64,000 nt of DNA, from the NCBI RefSeq assembly GCF_025165795.1, contig NZ_JAJAGO010000002.1, positions 515,663 through 579,662 of the forward strand, given 5' to 3'. Position numbers and translations under genes: made by a program. The notes below the pieces were generated by a model. That model ran no database searches. It saw nothing but the letters and a program-made list of their open reading frames with translations, and was not told where the DNA came from. The DNA is from Streptomyces gossypii. GTDB lineage: Bacteria > Actinomycetota > Actinomycetes > Streptomycetales > Streptomycetaceae. Below are positions 27,191 through 36,420 of this stretch, piece by piece. Each line of letters opens with the position of its first letter. The stretch's first letter is position 1.

Positions 27191-27397
27191 ATGACCGCTC
27201 GCACCCCTGATGCCGAGCCGCTGCTGACCCCGGCTGAGGTTGCCACCATGTTCCGCGTGGACCCGAAGACGGTCACTCGCTGGGCCAAGGCAGGCAAGCT
27301 CACGTCCATCCGCACGCTCGGAGGACACCGCCGTTACCGCGAGGCGGAGGTGCGCGCACTCCTTGCGGGCATCCCGCAACAGCGCAGCGAGGTCTGA
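27191..27397 (+). CDS. bldC: Developmental regulator BldC
   Basis: 68 residues, practically one MerR-like winged helix-turn-helix: LLTPAEVATMFRVDPKTVTRWAKAGKLTSIRTLGGHRRYREAEVRALL, with a short tail AGIPQQRSEV. It lacks the coiled-coil and effector domain of true MerR proteins. In Streptomyces BldC binds direct repeats as head-to-tail oligomers and delays entry into development. The short size, the vdh neighbourhood and the sequence leave little doubt. The strong ribosome site GAGGAGG is 6 nt before the ATG. Confidence 0.97.
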   Translation: MTARTPDAEPLLTPAEVATMFRVDPKTVTRWAKAGKLTSIRTLGGHRRYREAEVRALLAGIPQQRSEV

Positions 27398-27529
27398 AAT
27401 CAGAGGCAGTACAGCGAAATAACCGCATAATCCGGCGTCTTCCGGGGTTCCCCCACTTCGTTTCGACGTCAGTGGTACGGCGAGCAAGTGCCGTACGACG
27501 CGCATGACATGCATGGCACGCACGACGCG

Positions 27530-27561
27530 ATCGCGCTGAACTCCGCCGGGTTCAGCGCGAT
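27530..27561 (+). terminator. bldC terminator
   Basis: A perfect 12-bp stem ATCGCGCTGAAC / GTTCAGCGCGAT with an 8-nt loop is followed by TTTCGCATTT. The rest of the 533-bp gap 27398-27930 shows no gene I can support. Confidence 0.75.
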
Positions 27562-27930
27562 TTCGCATTTCCGGGGCGGGTCGCACCCGCCTCCCTCGAG
27601 TCCCGTGAGCCTCCTCTCGGGGCCGGCGGCCGTGGTCGAATCCGCGGTGCGGCGGGGGTGTCCGGCCGAGGGGCGGATGGTCTGCCGATCACTTGGCGGA
27701 GGGTGGGGGTGGCACTGAGGGACGCAGTGAAATTGCACATATTAAATTGTCGAAGCGTAGGGGAAGCATAAGTTCCCCCGGTTCGGCGTCCGAGTCAGTG
27801 ACTCCCGTCACATTGCGAACCTCTTGTCCCGGTGTGCGCCCGCACGATATTAGGAGACGCCGCTTCCAACGGATCCTCCGCGGGCCCGTTGACCCGCGCC
27901 GCCGGACGGCCCGCGGTCTGCCCGCCGCCG

Positions 27931-28371
27931 CTACTCCGCTGCGGACTCCGCCCCGGGGCTCGGGGCGGCCCGCACGGCGGTCTCAGCGCTCTCCTGACCC
28001 TGCTTCAGCTCGGCCTCCCGGCCTGCCTCCCCATCTGTCTGCGCGCCTGTCTGCGTGCCTGTCTGCGTGCTTGCCCGGGGTCTTGTCTCCCCGCCCGGCT
28101 CCGCACCGGGAGCGGGATCTGTCTCGGGAACGGATTCAGCGACCGGCTCCGGAACGGACACCAGACGGGGCCGCTGGACGAACTGCTGGACGTCGCCCGG
28201 GTCCGGCTCCGGGCCGGACTCCATCGCGAGCCGCAGCAGCCGGTGGCAGATCGGGCAGTGACGCGTGGCGTGGCGGTAGGCGGAGGCCGCCGCCAGATGG
28301 GCGCGCAGCAGAGCTCGCGTCTCGTGGCGCCGCGCACTTGTCGGACGGGGGCTGATGGGAATGGTCGTCAT
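27931..28371 (-). CDS. DUF6274-like small protein
   Basis: 146 residues from the ATG at 28371, chosen because GGAGGT is 8 nt before; the GTG at 28380 would overlap that site. Residues 1-50 are conserved-looking (SARRHETRALLRAHLAAASAYRHATRHCPICHRLLRLAME) with a CPIC pair plus two His that could hold zinc. The C-terminal two thirds are low-complexity Glu/Thr/Gln-rich, encoded in part by short CTGTCTGC-type repeats (about 28037-28075). Such proteins occur next to bldC in Streptomyces; the function is unknown. Confidence 0.7.
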   Translation of the reverse strand: MTTIPISPRPTSARRHETRALLRAHLAAASAYRHATRHCPICHRLLRLAMESGPEPDPGDVQQFVQRPRLVSVPEPVAESVPETDPAPGAEPGGETRPRASTQTGTQTGAQTDGEAGREAELKQGQESAETAVRAAPSPGAESAAE

Positions 28372-28543
28372 GCCGCTCACCTCCCTGTAGCTCAGAGGTA
28401 CCGGCGAGCCGTAGCGGCGTCAAGACGCCAGAACAGGTCAGTGGAACCAGCCCCGGGCACATACAGCCACCCGGCCGTCCACTCCGGCACGCAGTGACAC
28501 GCCCCGTCGTGTCAGGGTTGCCCTGCATGGGGGAAAGAGAAAA

Positions 28544-28569
28544 GACCCGCACCCCGAGAGGTGCGAGTC
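28544..28569 (-). terminator. Terminator of tRNA-Asp
   Basis: On the minus strand GACTCGCACC and GGTGCGGGTC pair with one mismatch and are followed by TTTTCTC, just after the tRNA-Asp 3' end. Confidence 0.75.
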
Positions 28570-28582
28570 TCTGCTTCTGCTG

Positions 28583-28657
28583 CGGTCCTGACGGGATTTG
28601 AACCCGCGGCCTCCACCTTGACAGGGTGGCGAGCACTCCAAGCTGCTCCACAGGACC
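28583..28657 (-). tRNA. tRNA-Asp (anticodon GTC), copy 1
   Basis: A cloverleaf on the minus strand: acceptor GGTCCTG/CAGGACC, anticodon loop CTGTCAA, T arm GCGGGTTCAAATCCCGT. Identical in sequence to the copy at 49011-49085. Confidence 0.95.
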
Positions 28658-28804
28658 TTGCTTGCGCGCCGGGCGCGAAGGCAGACTCTACCGCAGCTCG
28701 GCCGTGCGAGCGAATCGCTTGGAGCGGCGGTCCTCCGGCGCAGCCCTCGCCCCCCCCGGGAACCGGCTTGCGGCCTGGTGCACGACAGCCAGTGGGTCAG
28801 GTCG

Positions 28805-31800
28805 TCACCGTCCGGGCGGAACCGCCGCGTCCACCGCCTTCATGACGCGCTTGTCCGACACCGGATACGCGGTGCCCAGCGCGTGCGCGAAGTAGCTGAC
28901 CCGCAGCTCCTCGACCATCCAGCGGATGTCGCGGGCCGCCTTCGGTACGGGACGCCCGCGCGGGAACTGCTCCAGCAGCCACAGGTACTCGTCCCACATC
29001 TCCTTGACCTTCGCCATCCGGGTGCGGTCCCGCTCCGCGTTGTTCGGGAGCTGCTGGAGGCGGCGGTCGGCGGCGACGAGGTAGCGCAGCAGGTCAGGCA
29101 GCCTGCCCGCCCCGTGCAGGGTGACGAACCCCGGGCAGATCAGCGCCGCCAACTGCTGCCGGACGTCCTCCAGCGAGGGCTGCAGCACGGTGCTCCGGAT
29201 CGTGCGCAGCCGCTGCTCGCACGAGTGCCAGGCGGCCAGCACCTCCTGGACCTGCTGGACCGTCCGCAGGGTGGCGTCCACAAGATCAGCGCGTACGGCG
29301 TCGGACAGCTTGCGGAACGCCTCCTGATCCCAGGCGGGGCCGCCGCGCGCCGCCACCAGCCGGTCCACGGCGGCCGACACGCAGTCCTCGAAGAGCGCTT
29401 GGACGCTGCCGTGCGGCGAGCGCGAGAGCGCCAGCTTCTGCTGGTTGCTCAGCTTCGACTGGGCGAACTTCGCCGGATCGGAGGCGATGCCCCGGAGGAT
29501 CAGCCGCCGGGTGCCCCGCCACATCGCGTCCTGCTGCTCCTCCGCCGTGTCGAAGAGCTTCACCGAAACGGAGTCGCCGTCGTCGACCAGCGCCGGATAC
29601 GCCTTGACCGGCTGGCCCGCCCGCCGCGTCTCGAAGGTGCGGGGGAGGGCGCCGATCGTCCAGCTGGTCAGGCCCGTGCGCTGGGTGGGGGAGGGCGCCT
29701 GGGTGCCGCTCTCCGCGGCCGCGCCCGCCTGCCGGGCACCCTCGCTGCCCGAAGGGGCGCTGGGCGTACCGGAGTTCTTCCGGGAGCGGGCCGAGGAGTC
29801 GAACGCCTTGGAGATCGCCTCCTGCGTCCTCGGCCTCAGCTTCAGCTGGAGCGCCTCGATGTCCTTGTCCTCGGAGTACCCCGAGAGCTTGCGGTGCCGC
29901 TCGTCGACGACCCGGAAGGTGATCCGCAGGTGTTCGGGCACCTTCGCCCAGTCGAAGTCCGCCTGCTCCATCCGTACGCCCACCAGCCGTTGCAGCTCGC
30001 GGGCCATCGCGGAGGTGAGCGGCTCCCGGGGCGCGGTGTCCCCGCCCTGCTCGGGGGCGGCGGCCAGGAAGCGCCGGGCGAAGTCGGGGGCGGGCACGTA
30101 GTTGCGGCGGATCGGCTTGGGCAGCGAGCGGATCAGCTCGGTGACCACCTCGGCACGCAGCCCCGGGATCTGCCAGTCGAAGCCGTCGGCGGTCACCTGG
30201 TTGAGTACGTGCAGCGGTACGTGGACGGTCACCCCGTCGGCGTCCGTGCCGGGCTCGAACTGGTAGGTCACCGGGAAGGCCAGCTCACCCTGGTGCCAGG
30301 TGTCGGGGTAGTCGTCCTTGGTGACATGGCCCGCGCGCTCGTTGATGAGCATGGACTTCTCGAAGTTCAGCAGATCCGGCTCGTCGTGCCGCTGCTTCTT
30401 CCACCAGGAGTCGAAGTGGGCGCCGGAGACCACATGCTCCGGGATGCGCTGGTCATAGAAGTCGTAGAGCGTCTCGTCGTCCACCAGGATGTCGCGTCGG
30501 CGGGCCCGGTGCTCCAACTCCTCAACCTCGTCCAGGAGTTTGCGATTGTCACTGAAGAACTGGTGGTGGGTGCGCCAGTCGCCCTCGACGAGTGCGTTGC
30601 GGATGAACAAGTCCCGCGAGATCTCGGCGTCGATGCTTCCGTAGTTGACCTTACGCTGCGCGACGAGCGGCACGCCGTAGAGCGTGACCCGCTCGAAGGC
30701 CATCACCGCCGCCTGTTTCTGTTCCCAGTGCGGCTCGCTGTAGGTGCGCTTGACCAGGTGGCCGGCGAGCGGTTCGACCCACTCCGGCTCGATCTTCGCG
30801 TTCACCCGCGCCCAGAGTCTGCTGGTCTCCACCAGCTCGGCCGACATCACCCAGCGCGGCGGCTTCTTGAACAGCGCGGAGCCGGGGAAGAGCGCGAACT
30901 TGGCGTTCCGCGCGCCCAGATACTCGTTCTTCTCGGTCTCCTTCAGGCCGAGATGGGAGAGCAGACCGGCCAGCAGCGACTGGTGGATCGGTACGTCGCC
31001 CGCCTGCTCGCGCTGTTCGTCGAACTGGAGTTTCATCCCCTTCACGACCTGGCGCAGCTGGGCGTAGATGTCCTGCCACTCGCGTATCCGCAGGTAGTTC
31101 AGATACTCGGCCTTGCACATCCGGCGGAACTGCGAGGAGGACAGCTCCTTCTGCTGCTCCCGGATGTAGCGCCACAGATTCAGGAAGGCCAGGAAGTCGC
31201 TTGTCGCGTCCTTGAAGCGGGCGTGCTGCTGGTCCGCCTGCTGCTGCTTCTCGGAGGGGCGCTCGCGCGGGTCCTGGATGGAGAGGGCGGCAGCGATCAC
31301 CATCACCTCGCGCACACAGCCGTTCCGTTCCGCCTCCAGCACCATGCGGCCCAGTCTCGGGTCGACGGGAAGCTGCGCCAGCCTGCGGCCGATCGGGGTG
31401 AGTTCACGGGCCTTGGCCTGCAACGCCCCCAGTTCCTCCAGCAGTTGGACGCCCGCCTTGATGCTGCGGTGGTCCGGCGGGTCGATGAAGGGGAACTTCT
31501 CCACCTCGCCCAGCCCGGCCGCGGTCATCTGCAGGATGACGGAGGCCAGATTCGTGCGGAGGATTTCCGGGTCGGTGAACTCGGGGCGGGAGAGGAAGTC
31601 GTCCTCGGAGTACAGCCGGACGCAGATGCCGTCCGAAGTACGGCCGCAGCGGCCCTTGCGCTGGTTGGCGCTTGCCTGCGACACCGGTTCGATGGGCAAC
31701 CGCTGGACCTTGGTGCGGTGGCTGTAGCGGGAGATGCGGGCCGTGCCGGGGTCGACGACGTACTTGATGCCGGGGACGGTGAGCGAGGTCTCGGCGACGT

Positions 31801-32956
31801 TCGTCGCCAGCACGACGCGCCGTCCCGAATGGCGCTGGAAGACGCGATGCTGCTCCGCGTGCGACAGGCGGGCGTAGAGCGGGAGGATCTCGGTGTGCGG
31901 GAGGCTCCGCTTGTGCAGGGCGTCCGCCGTGTCGCGGATCTCGCGCTCGCCGGAGAGGAAGACGAGCACGTCGCCGGGGCCCTCGGACTGCAGTTCGTCG
32001 ACGGCGTCGCAGATGGCGGTGATCTGGTCGCGGTCGCGCTCCTCGCTGTCCTCCTCCAGCAGCGGCCGGTAGCGCACCTCCACCGGGTACGTACGGCCGC
32101 TGACCTCGACGATCGGCGCGCTGGGATGGGCCACCGCGCCGTCGGCCGGGGCAGTGTCCACCGGTGCGGTCGGCGGTCCGGACGTGCCGGCCGCCTGGGC
32201 CGGGACCGTGGCGGCGAGGTCACCGAAGTGCCGGGAGAAGCGCTCCGGATCGATCGTCGCGGAGGTGATCACGACCTTCAGGTCCGGGCGCCGGGGCAGC
32301 AGCTGGGCGAGATAGCCGAGCAGGAAGTCGATGTTGAGACTGCGCTCGTGCGCCTCGTCGATGATGATCGTGTCGTACTGGCGCAGTTCCCGGTCGGTCT
32401 GGATCTCCGCCAGCAGGATGCCGTCCGTCATCAGCTTGACCAGGGTGGTCTCCTTCACCTGGTCGGTGAAGCGGACCTTCCAGCCCACGGCCTCGCCGAG
32501 ATCCGAGCCCAGCTCCTCGGCGACACGCTCCGCGACCGTACGGGCCGCGATCCGGCGCGGCTGGGTGTGACCGATCAGGCCGCGGATGCCCCGGCCCAGC
32601 TCCAGGCAGATCTTCGGGATCTGCGTCGTCTTGCCGGAGCCCGTCTCGCCCGCGACGATCACCACCTGGTGATCGCGGATCGCCGCCAGGATCGCGTCCT
32701 TCTTCTGGCTGACCGGCAGCTGCGGCGGATAGTGGATCTCGGGCAGGGCGGCGCGGCGGGCGGCGACACGAAGTTCGGACTCGTCCATCGCGGCCGCGAT
32801 CTCGGCGAGCACCGCGGCGCGCGGCTCGGGCTTGCGGATCCTCCGGGCGCCGTCGAGGCGGCGGCCGAGCCGCTGCTGGTCGCGCAGCATCAGCTCGGGC
32901 AGGCGCTCCAGGAGACCGGGGAGCGTGGGGGCGGCGGCAGCAGGCGTAGTGGACAT
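28805..32956 (-). CDS. hrpA: DEAH-box ATP-dependent RNA helicase HrpA
   Basis: 1383 residues. The helicase core has Walker A VIVAGETGSGKTTQIPKICLE, TQPRRIAARTVAERVAEELG, the DEAH box in IIIDEAHERSLNIDFLLGYL, SATID, and in the second RecA half LPLYARLSHAEQHRVF, ATNVAETSLTVPGIKYVVDPG and QRKGRCGRTSDGICVRLYS. HA2/OB regions and the long HrpA-specific C-terminal domain follow. A Ser/Gly-rich linker (about residues 1065-1110) interrupts that domain. HrpA resolves stalled or collided ribosomes in other bacteria. The gene is monocistronic. Confidence 0.96.
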   Translation of the reverse strand: MSTTPAAAAPTLPGLLERLPELMLRDQQRLGRRLDGARRIRKPEPRAAVLAEIAAAMDESELRVAARRAALPEIHYPPQLPVSQKKDAILAAIRDHQVVIVAGETGSGKTTQIPKICLELGRGIRGLIGHTQPRRIAARTVAERVAEELGSDLGEAVGWKVRFTDQVKETTLVKLMTDGILLAEIQTDRELRQYDTIIIDEAHERSLNIDFLLGYLAQLLPRRPDLKVVITSATIDPERFSRHFGDLAATVPAQAAGTSGPPTAPVDTAPADGAVAHPSAPIVEVSGRTYPVEVRYRPLLEEDSEERDRDQITAICDAVDELQSEGPGDVLVFLSGEREIRDTADALHKRSLPHTEILPLYARLSHAEQHRVFQRHSGRRVVLATNVAETSLTVPGIKYVVDPGTARISRYSHRTKVQRLPIEPVSQASANQRKGRCGRTSDGICVRLYSEDDFLSRPEFTDPEILRTNLASVILQMTAAGLGEVEKFPFIDPPDHRSIKAGVQLLEELGALQAKARELTPIGRRLAQLPVDPRLGRMVLEAERNGCVREVMVIAAALSIQDPRERPSEKQQQADQQHARFKDATSDFLAFLNLWRYIREQQKELSSSQFRRMCKAEYLNYLRIREWQDIYAQLRQVVKGMKLQFDEQREQAGDVPIHQSLLAGLLSHLGLKETEKNEYLGARNAKFALFPGSALFKKPPRWVMSAELVETSRLWARVNAKIEPEWVEPLAGHLVKRTYSEPHWEQKQAAVMAFERVTLYGVPLVAQRKVNYGSIDAEISRDLFIRNALVEGDWRTHHQFFSDNRKLLDEVEELEHRARRRDILVDDETLYDFYDQRIPEHVVSGAHFDSWWKKQRHDEPDLLNFEKSMLINERAGHVTKDDYPDTWHQGELAFPVTYQFEPGTDADGVTVHVPLHVLNQVTADGFDWQIPGLRAEVVTELIRSLPKPIRRNYVPAPDFARRFLAAAPEQGGDTAPREPLTSAMARELQRLVGVRMEQADFDWAKVPEHLRITFRVVDERHRKLSGYSEDKDIEALQLKLRPRTQEAISKAFDSSARSRKNSGTPSAPSGSEGARQAGAAAESGTQAPSPTQRTGLTSWTIGALPRTFETRRAGQPVKAYPALVDDGDSVSVKLFDTAEEQQDAMWRGTRRLILRGIASDPAKFAQSKLSNQQKLALSRSPHGSVQALFEDCVSAAVDRLVAARGGPAWDQEAFRKLSDAVRADLVDATLRTVQQVQEVLAAWHSCEQRLRTIRSTVLQPSLEDVRQQLAALICPGFVTLHGAGRLPDLLRYLVAADRRLQQLPNNAERDRTRMAKVKEMWDEYLWLLEQFPRGRPVPKAARDIRWMVEELRVSYFAHALGTAYPVSDKRVMKAVDAAVPPGR

Positions 32957-33087
32957 ACGGACCCCAGGATCTCACCTCCCGGAATCGGGTGGCGAATCAT
33001 TTCCTCCGCGCCGGGGGAGTGCGGGAGTGACCGTGGGGCGGGCGAGGGACACAAAAGCCGGAGTAATCCCGGTTTAGGGTGATTCGC

Positions 33088-34221
33088 ATGAGTGATGAGT
33101 CCGAGCGGTCCGGTCCTGCTTCCGAGCCCGCTCCCGAGCCCGCTTCCGAGTCGGGACCGGCCCGGTCCGGTTGGTCCGGCCGGTGGCAGGCCTTCCGGGA
33201 GTCGCCGTTCTTCCCTGCCGTGACGGTGGCGCTCATCCTCGCCGGGGCGGCCGGGCTCTTCGCGGGCTCGTACACCTATGCCATGGCGGACCCCACTCCG
33301 CGCCGCATCCCCACCGCCGTCGTCGGGCAGCTCACCGAGGGCGGCGAGGCGGCAAAATTCGTGGCCGGGATGGAGAAGGCGCTCGGCTCCTCGCTGGACC
33401 TGCGCCTGTACCGCACTTACGCGCAGGCACGGGACAACCTTGAGGCGCAGCGGGTGTTCGCGATCCTCGCACAGCCGGGTGACGGCCGGGTACGGCTGGA
33501 CATCGCCAGCGCCGCCGGTGCCTCGGTTGCACAGGTGCTCGCAGAGACCGCGCCGAAGGTGGGCGAACGGGCCGGGGTACGGGTCACCGTCCGGGACGTG
33601 AAGCCGCTGGACGAGGGTGACCCGCGCGGACTGGCGCTCTTCTACATCTCGATGGCGGCGGTCATCGTCGGCTTCGTCGGAGCCATTCAGCTGAGTGTCC
33701 ACGCGAGCGGACTCAATCCGCTGGAGCGGATCGGCTTCACCGCCCTGTACGCGCTGCTCGGCGGCTTCGTCATCTGCGCGGTGGAGAACTGGCTGCTGGG
33801 ATCCGTCCAACTGCCCTTCGTGCACACCTGGTTGATCCTCGCGCTGACCATGTTCACCTCCGGGATGGTCTTCACCATGTTCAACACGCTCTTCGGACGA
33901 TGGTCGATGCTGCCGACCTGGGGCCTGATGGTGATCCTCGGCAACCCGTCCTCCGGCGGCGCCGTCTCCTGGCCGCTGCTGCCGTCCGTACTGGGCGAGA
34001 TCGGCCGCCTGCTGCCGCCCGGCGCCTCCGTGAACGCGCTGCACACCGCCGTCTACTTCGCCGGCCACCAGCACGCGCAGCCGTACCTCGTCCTGGCGGC
34101 CTGGGCGCTGGTGTCCTGCTCGGTCTTCTGGATCTGGCGCCATCGGCACCCCGGCGGGCGCGCGCCCCGTGAGCCGCGCGAGCCGGACCCGGAGACGACT
34201 CCGGCCCCGTCCACCGCGTGA
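33088..34221 (+). CDS. YhgE/Pip-like (ABC-2 permease-like) membrane protein
   Basis: 377 residues from the ATG at 33088 (AGGGTGA upstream). A Pro/Glu/Ser-rich head is followed by one helix (VTVALILAGAAGLFAGSYTYAMA), an outer domain of about 120 residues (RRIPTAVVGQLTEGGEAAKFVAGMEKALGSSLDLRLYRTYAQARDNL), then five further helices beginning LFYISMAAVIVGFVGAIQLSV and ending VLAAWALVSCSVFWIWR. This one-plus-five arrangement around an extracytoplasmic loop is that of DUF3533/YhgE-type ABC-2 membrane proteins. No ATPase gene is next to it. Function unknown; export or envelope stress is inference. Confidence 0.7.
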   Translation: MSDESERSGPASEPAPEPASESGPARSGWSGRWQAFRESPFFPAVTVALILAGAAGLFAGSYTYAMADPTPRRIPTAVVGQLTEGGEAAKFVAGMEKALGSSLDLRLYRTYAQARDNLEAQRVFAILAQPGDGRVRLDIASAAGASVAQVLAETAPKVGERAGVRVTVRDVKPLDEGDPRGLALFYISMAAVIVGFVGAIQLSVHASGLNPLERIGFTALYALLGGFVICAVENWLLGSVQLPFVHTWLILALTMFTSGMVFTMFNTLFGRWSMLPTWGLMVILGNPSSGGAVSWPLLPSVLGEIGRLLPPGASVNALHTAVYFAGHQHAQPYLVLAAWALVSCSVFWIWRHRHPGGRAPREPREPDPETTPAPSTA

Positions 34222-34293
34222 ACACGTGCGGTGGCCGGGGCGGTGGCAGGTCCGGTGCGGTGACGGGCTGTCAGGAGCGGGCCCCGGCCCGGG

Positions 34294-34425
34294 TCACCAG
34301 GCGAGGGCGTCGGGCTGCTTGCTCTGCCAGTGGGTGACCGCCACGGTCTTGTCGGTCAGCTCCCGGTTACCGGGAAGGGGGAGCTGGATGGCGAGTTGGT
34401 GATCGCCAGGCATGCGGATACGCAC
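34294..34425 (-). other. Short open frame or gene remnant after the MarR gene
   Basis: Downstream of the marR stop a GTG at 34425 opens 43 codons: VRIRMPGDHQLAIQLPLPGN followed by RELTDKTVAVTHWQSKQPDA to LAW and TGA. The composition looks like real protein (aromatic residues, few Arg/Pro runs) rather than chance GC-rich reading. It may be the end of a lost longer gene or a small gene. Confidence 0.35.
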
Positions 34426-34473
34426 GGATGCTCCCGGACACGGGAAGGCGACCTCCCCTCCCTGAACCCTCCC

Positions 34474-35043
34474 TCAACCCTCCTTCGGCCTCGCCGTTCC
34501 GCCCGCTCCACCCGCGCGGCGGGCGCGCAGGGCCTCGCTGAGGGCGTCGAGCGCCGGTACGGAGGCCGTGAGCGTGGCCCGGTGCTCGGCGGGCAGCGTG
34601 GCCAGGGCGTCGGCGAAGATGTCCGCCCAGGCGTTCTCGATCATGGCCATGCCCTGGACCGCCTTCATCGTGACGTGCAGCCGGGTGATGCGGCGGTCGT
34701 CCGGGTCGGGGCTGCGCTGGAGCATGCCGAGATCCACCAGGCGGCGGACCGTACTGCTGACGTTGCTCGCGTGCAGCCCCAACTCCCGGGCGAGCGCGCC
34801 GACGGTAACCCCGGGCTCGTGGTGGACGTAGCGCACCAGCTCCAGTTCGGCGGGCGGCAGCCTCCACAGCCCCGCCTCGTCCATGCCCTCGAAGCGCAGC
34901 ACCCGGGAGAGCGCGTAGAGGGACGGAGTCAACTCTCGGGCGCTGCCCAGCAGTTCATCATCAACCCGGCCGCCACCCGCTGCCGCCCGGCCCGCTCCCT
35001 CGTCCACATCTGACGTATCTCTCACCCCTCCATACTCCTGCAT
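34474..35043 (-). CDS. MarR-family regulator of the adjacent efflux gene
   Basis: 189 residues from ATG 35043; GTG 35025, with AGGAG 9 nt before it, is an alternative. The winged helix is VTVGALARELGLHASNVSSTVRRLVDLGMLQRSPDPDDRRITRLHVT, preceded by LPPAELELVRYVHHEP. It is divergent from the Bcr/CflA-type transporter, 54 bp apart, with an AT-rich palindrome in between. That arrangement is classic for a MarR repressor of a drug efflux pump. Confidence 0.9.
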   Translation of the reverse strand: MQEYGGVRDTSDVDEGAGRAAAGGGRVDDELLGSARELTPSLYALSRVLRFEGMDEAGLWRLPPAELELVRYVHHEPGVTVGALARELGLHASNVSSTVRRLVDLGMLQRSPDPDDRRITRLHVTMKAVQGMAMIENAWADIFADALATLPAEHRATLTASVPALDALSEALRARRAGGAGGTARPKEG

Positions 35044-35060
35044 GCTAGCTTCTCTACTCC

Positions 35061-35078
35061 TATAGCTATATAACTATA
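35061..35078. promoter_or_regulatory. AT-rich palindromic operator between marR and the efflux gene
   Basis: TATAGCTATATAACTATA is an 18-bp imperfect palindrome in a very GC-rich surrounding, and it holds the perfect core TATAGCTATA (35061-35070). It lies 4 nt before the AAGGAG ribosome site of the transporter and 18 nt from the marR ATG, so one bound dimer could block both genes. Confidence 0.75.
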
Positions 35079-35097
35079 CTCAAGGAGTAGCCCTCTC

Positions 35098-36345
35098 ATG
35101 CCGCTCGCCACCAACGGAGACCCCCACCGAGCCGCCAACCGGCTCACCCACCTACTCACCGCCGCGCTGGCGCTGCTGTCCTTCGTGGTCCCGCTCGCCA
35201 CGGACATGTATCTGCCCGCGTTCCCGGAGATGGCACGCGAGCTGCGCACGGATGCCTCCGGTGTCCAGCTCACCCTCACCACCTTCCTGGGCGGACTCGC
35301 CCTCGGCCAACTGGTGTTCGGGCCGCTCTCCGACCGGTACGGACGGCGCGGGCCGATCCTCGCGGGCGCGGCCGTCTGCACCCTGGCCACCGCCGCCTGC
35401 GCGCTCGCCCCCTCCCTCACCTGGCTGGCGGTGCTGCGCTTCCTCCAGGGCTTCAGCGGCGCGGCCGGCGTCGTGATCGGGCGCGCCGTCGTCGCGGACG
35501 TCGCCCGGGGAGCCGCCGCCGCCCGGCTGCTCGGACTGCTGATGACCCTCGGCGGCATCGCTCCCATCCTGGCCCCGCTCGTCGGCGGCCAGGTGGTGGA
35601 AGCCGTCGGCTGGCGCCCGGTCTTCTGGCTGCTCGGGGCCGCCTCGCTGGTGATGCTGATCGGCGCGCAGGCCGGCATCCCGGAGAGCCTGCCGAAGGAG
35701 CGGCGGCAGCGCGGCGGAGCCCTCGCGATGGTGAAGGGTGTCCGCGAGGTGCTGCGGGACCGCCCGTACGTCGGCTACACGCTCTCCTTCACCTTCTCCT
35801 TCGGCATGCTCTTCTGCTGGATAGCGGGCTCGCCCTTCCTGCTCCAGAACGTGCTGGGCCTGAGCGTGGGCGTCTCCGCGTTCGTCTTCTCCGGCGGCGC
35901 ACTGATCGCGACGGCCGCCAGCGCCACGGGCGCGAAGCTCGTCGTACGGTACGGCGCCGCCGCGCTGCTCCGCTGCGGACTGCTGACGGTCTTCCTCAGC
36001 ACCCTGGCGCTGTGCGTGTCCGCGCTGGCCGGGGCGCTCGCGCTGGTCCCGGTGCTGCTGCTCCTCGGCGTCGTCTGCGCGGGCTTCGGGCTGGTCATCG
36101 CCAACGCCGCCGCACTGGCGATCGAACGCGTGCCGCACGCGGCGGGCGCCGGATCGGCGGTGCTGGGGGCGCTGCAGAGCGCCCTGGGTGCGGTGGTCGC
36201 GCCACTGGTCGGCCTGGGCGGGGAGCACACTGCCATACCGCTCTTCCTCGGCATGGCCGCCTCCGCCACCCTGGCCCTCGCCTTCCTGCGCCTGACCCGC
36301 CACCCGGCCGCCCGTACCGGCACACCCGCCGCCGAGCCCGCGTGA
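35098..36345 (+). CDS. Bcr/CflA-type MFS drug efflux transporter
   Basis: 415 residues with 12 predicted membrane helices. Family motifs are present: PLATDMYLPAFPEMARELRTD at the first loop, GQLVFGPLSDRYGRRGPILAG (MFS motif A between helices 2 and 3), LRFLQGFSGAAGVVIGRAVVADV in helix 4-5, and GIAPILAPLVGGQVVEAVGWRPVFWLLGAAS. Bcr/CflA pumps export chloramphenicol, bicyclomycin and similar drugs by proton antiport. The actual drug cannot be read from sequence. Control by the divergent MarR protein is likely. Confidence 0.93.
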   Translation: MPLATNGDPHRAANRLTHLLTAALALLSFVVPLATDMYLPAFPEMARELRTDASGVQLTLTTFLGGLALGQLVFGPLSDRYGRRGPILAGAAVCTLATAACALAPSLTWLAVLRFLQGFSGAAGVVIGRAVVADVARGAAAARLLGLLMTLGGIAPILAPLVGGQVVEAVGWRPVFWLLGAASLVMLIGAQAGIPESLPKERRQRGGALAMVKGVREVLRDRPYVGYTLSFTFSFGMLFCWIAGSPFLLQNVLGLSVGVSAFVFSGGALIATAASATGAKLVVRYGAAALLRCGLLTVFLSTLALCVSALAGALALVPVLLLLGVVCAGFGLVIANAAALAIERVPHAAGAGSAVLGALQSALGAVVAPLVGLGGEHTAIPLFLGMAASATLALAFLRLTRHPAARTGTPAAEPA

Positions 36346-36420
36346 GGAAACCGTGGTCCTGCCCCGGTTGTCCGCCCCGGTCGGGGGCCGTTGTCAGTGG
36401 CGCCTGCGAGCATCCACAGC

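Noticed and set aside
28037..28075. Short CTGTCTGC-type repeats considered as a CRISPR-like array
   Set aside because: Units adjoin without unique spacers and lie in frame in a coding tail.
28658..33082. Plus-strand open frame of 1474 codons
   Set aside because: It mirrors hrpA on the other strand and has the His/Arg/Leu/Gly bias of antisense reading.
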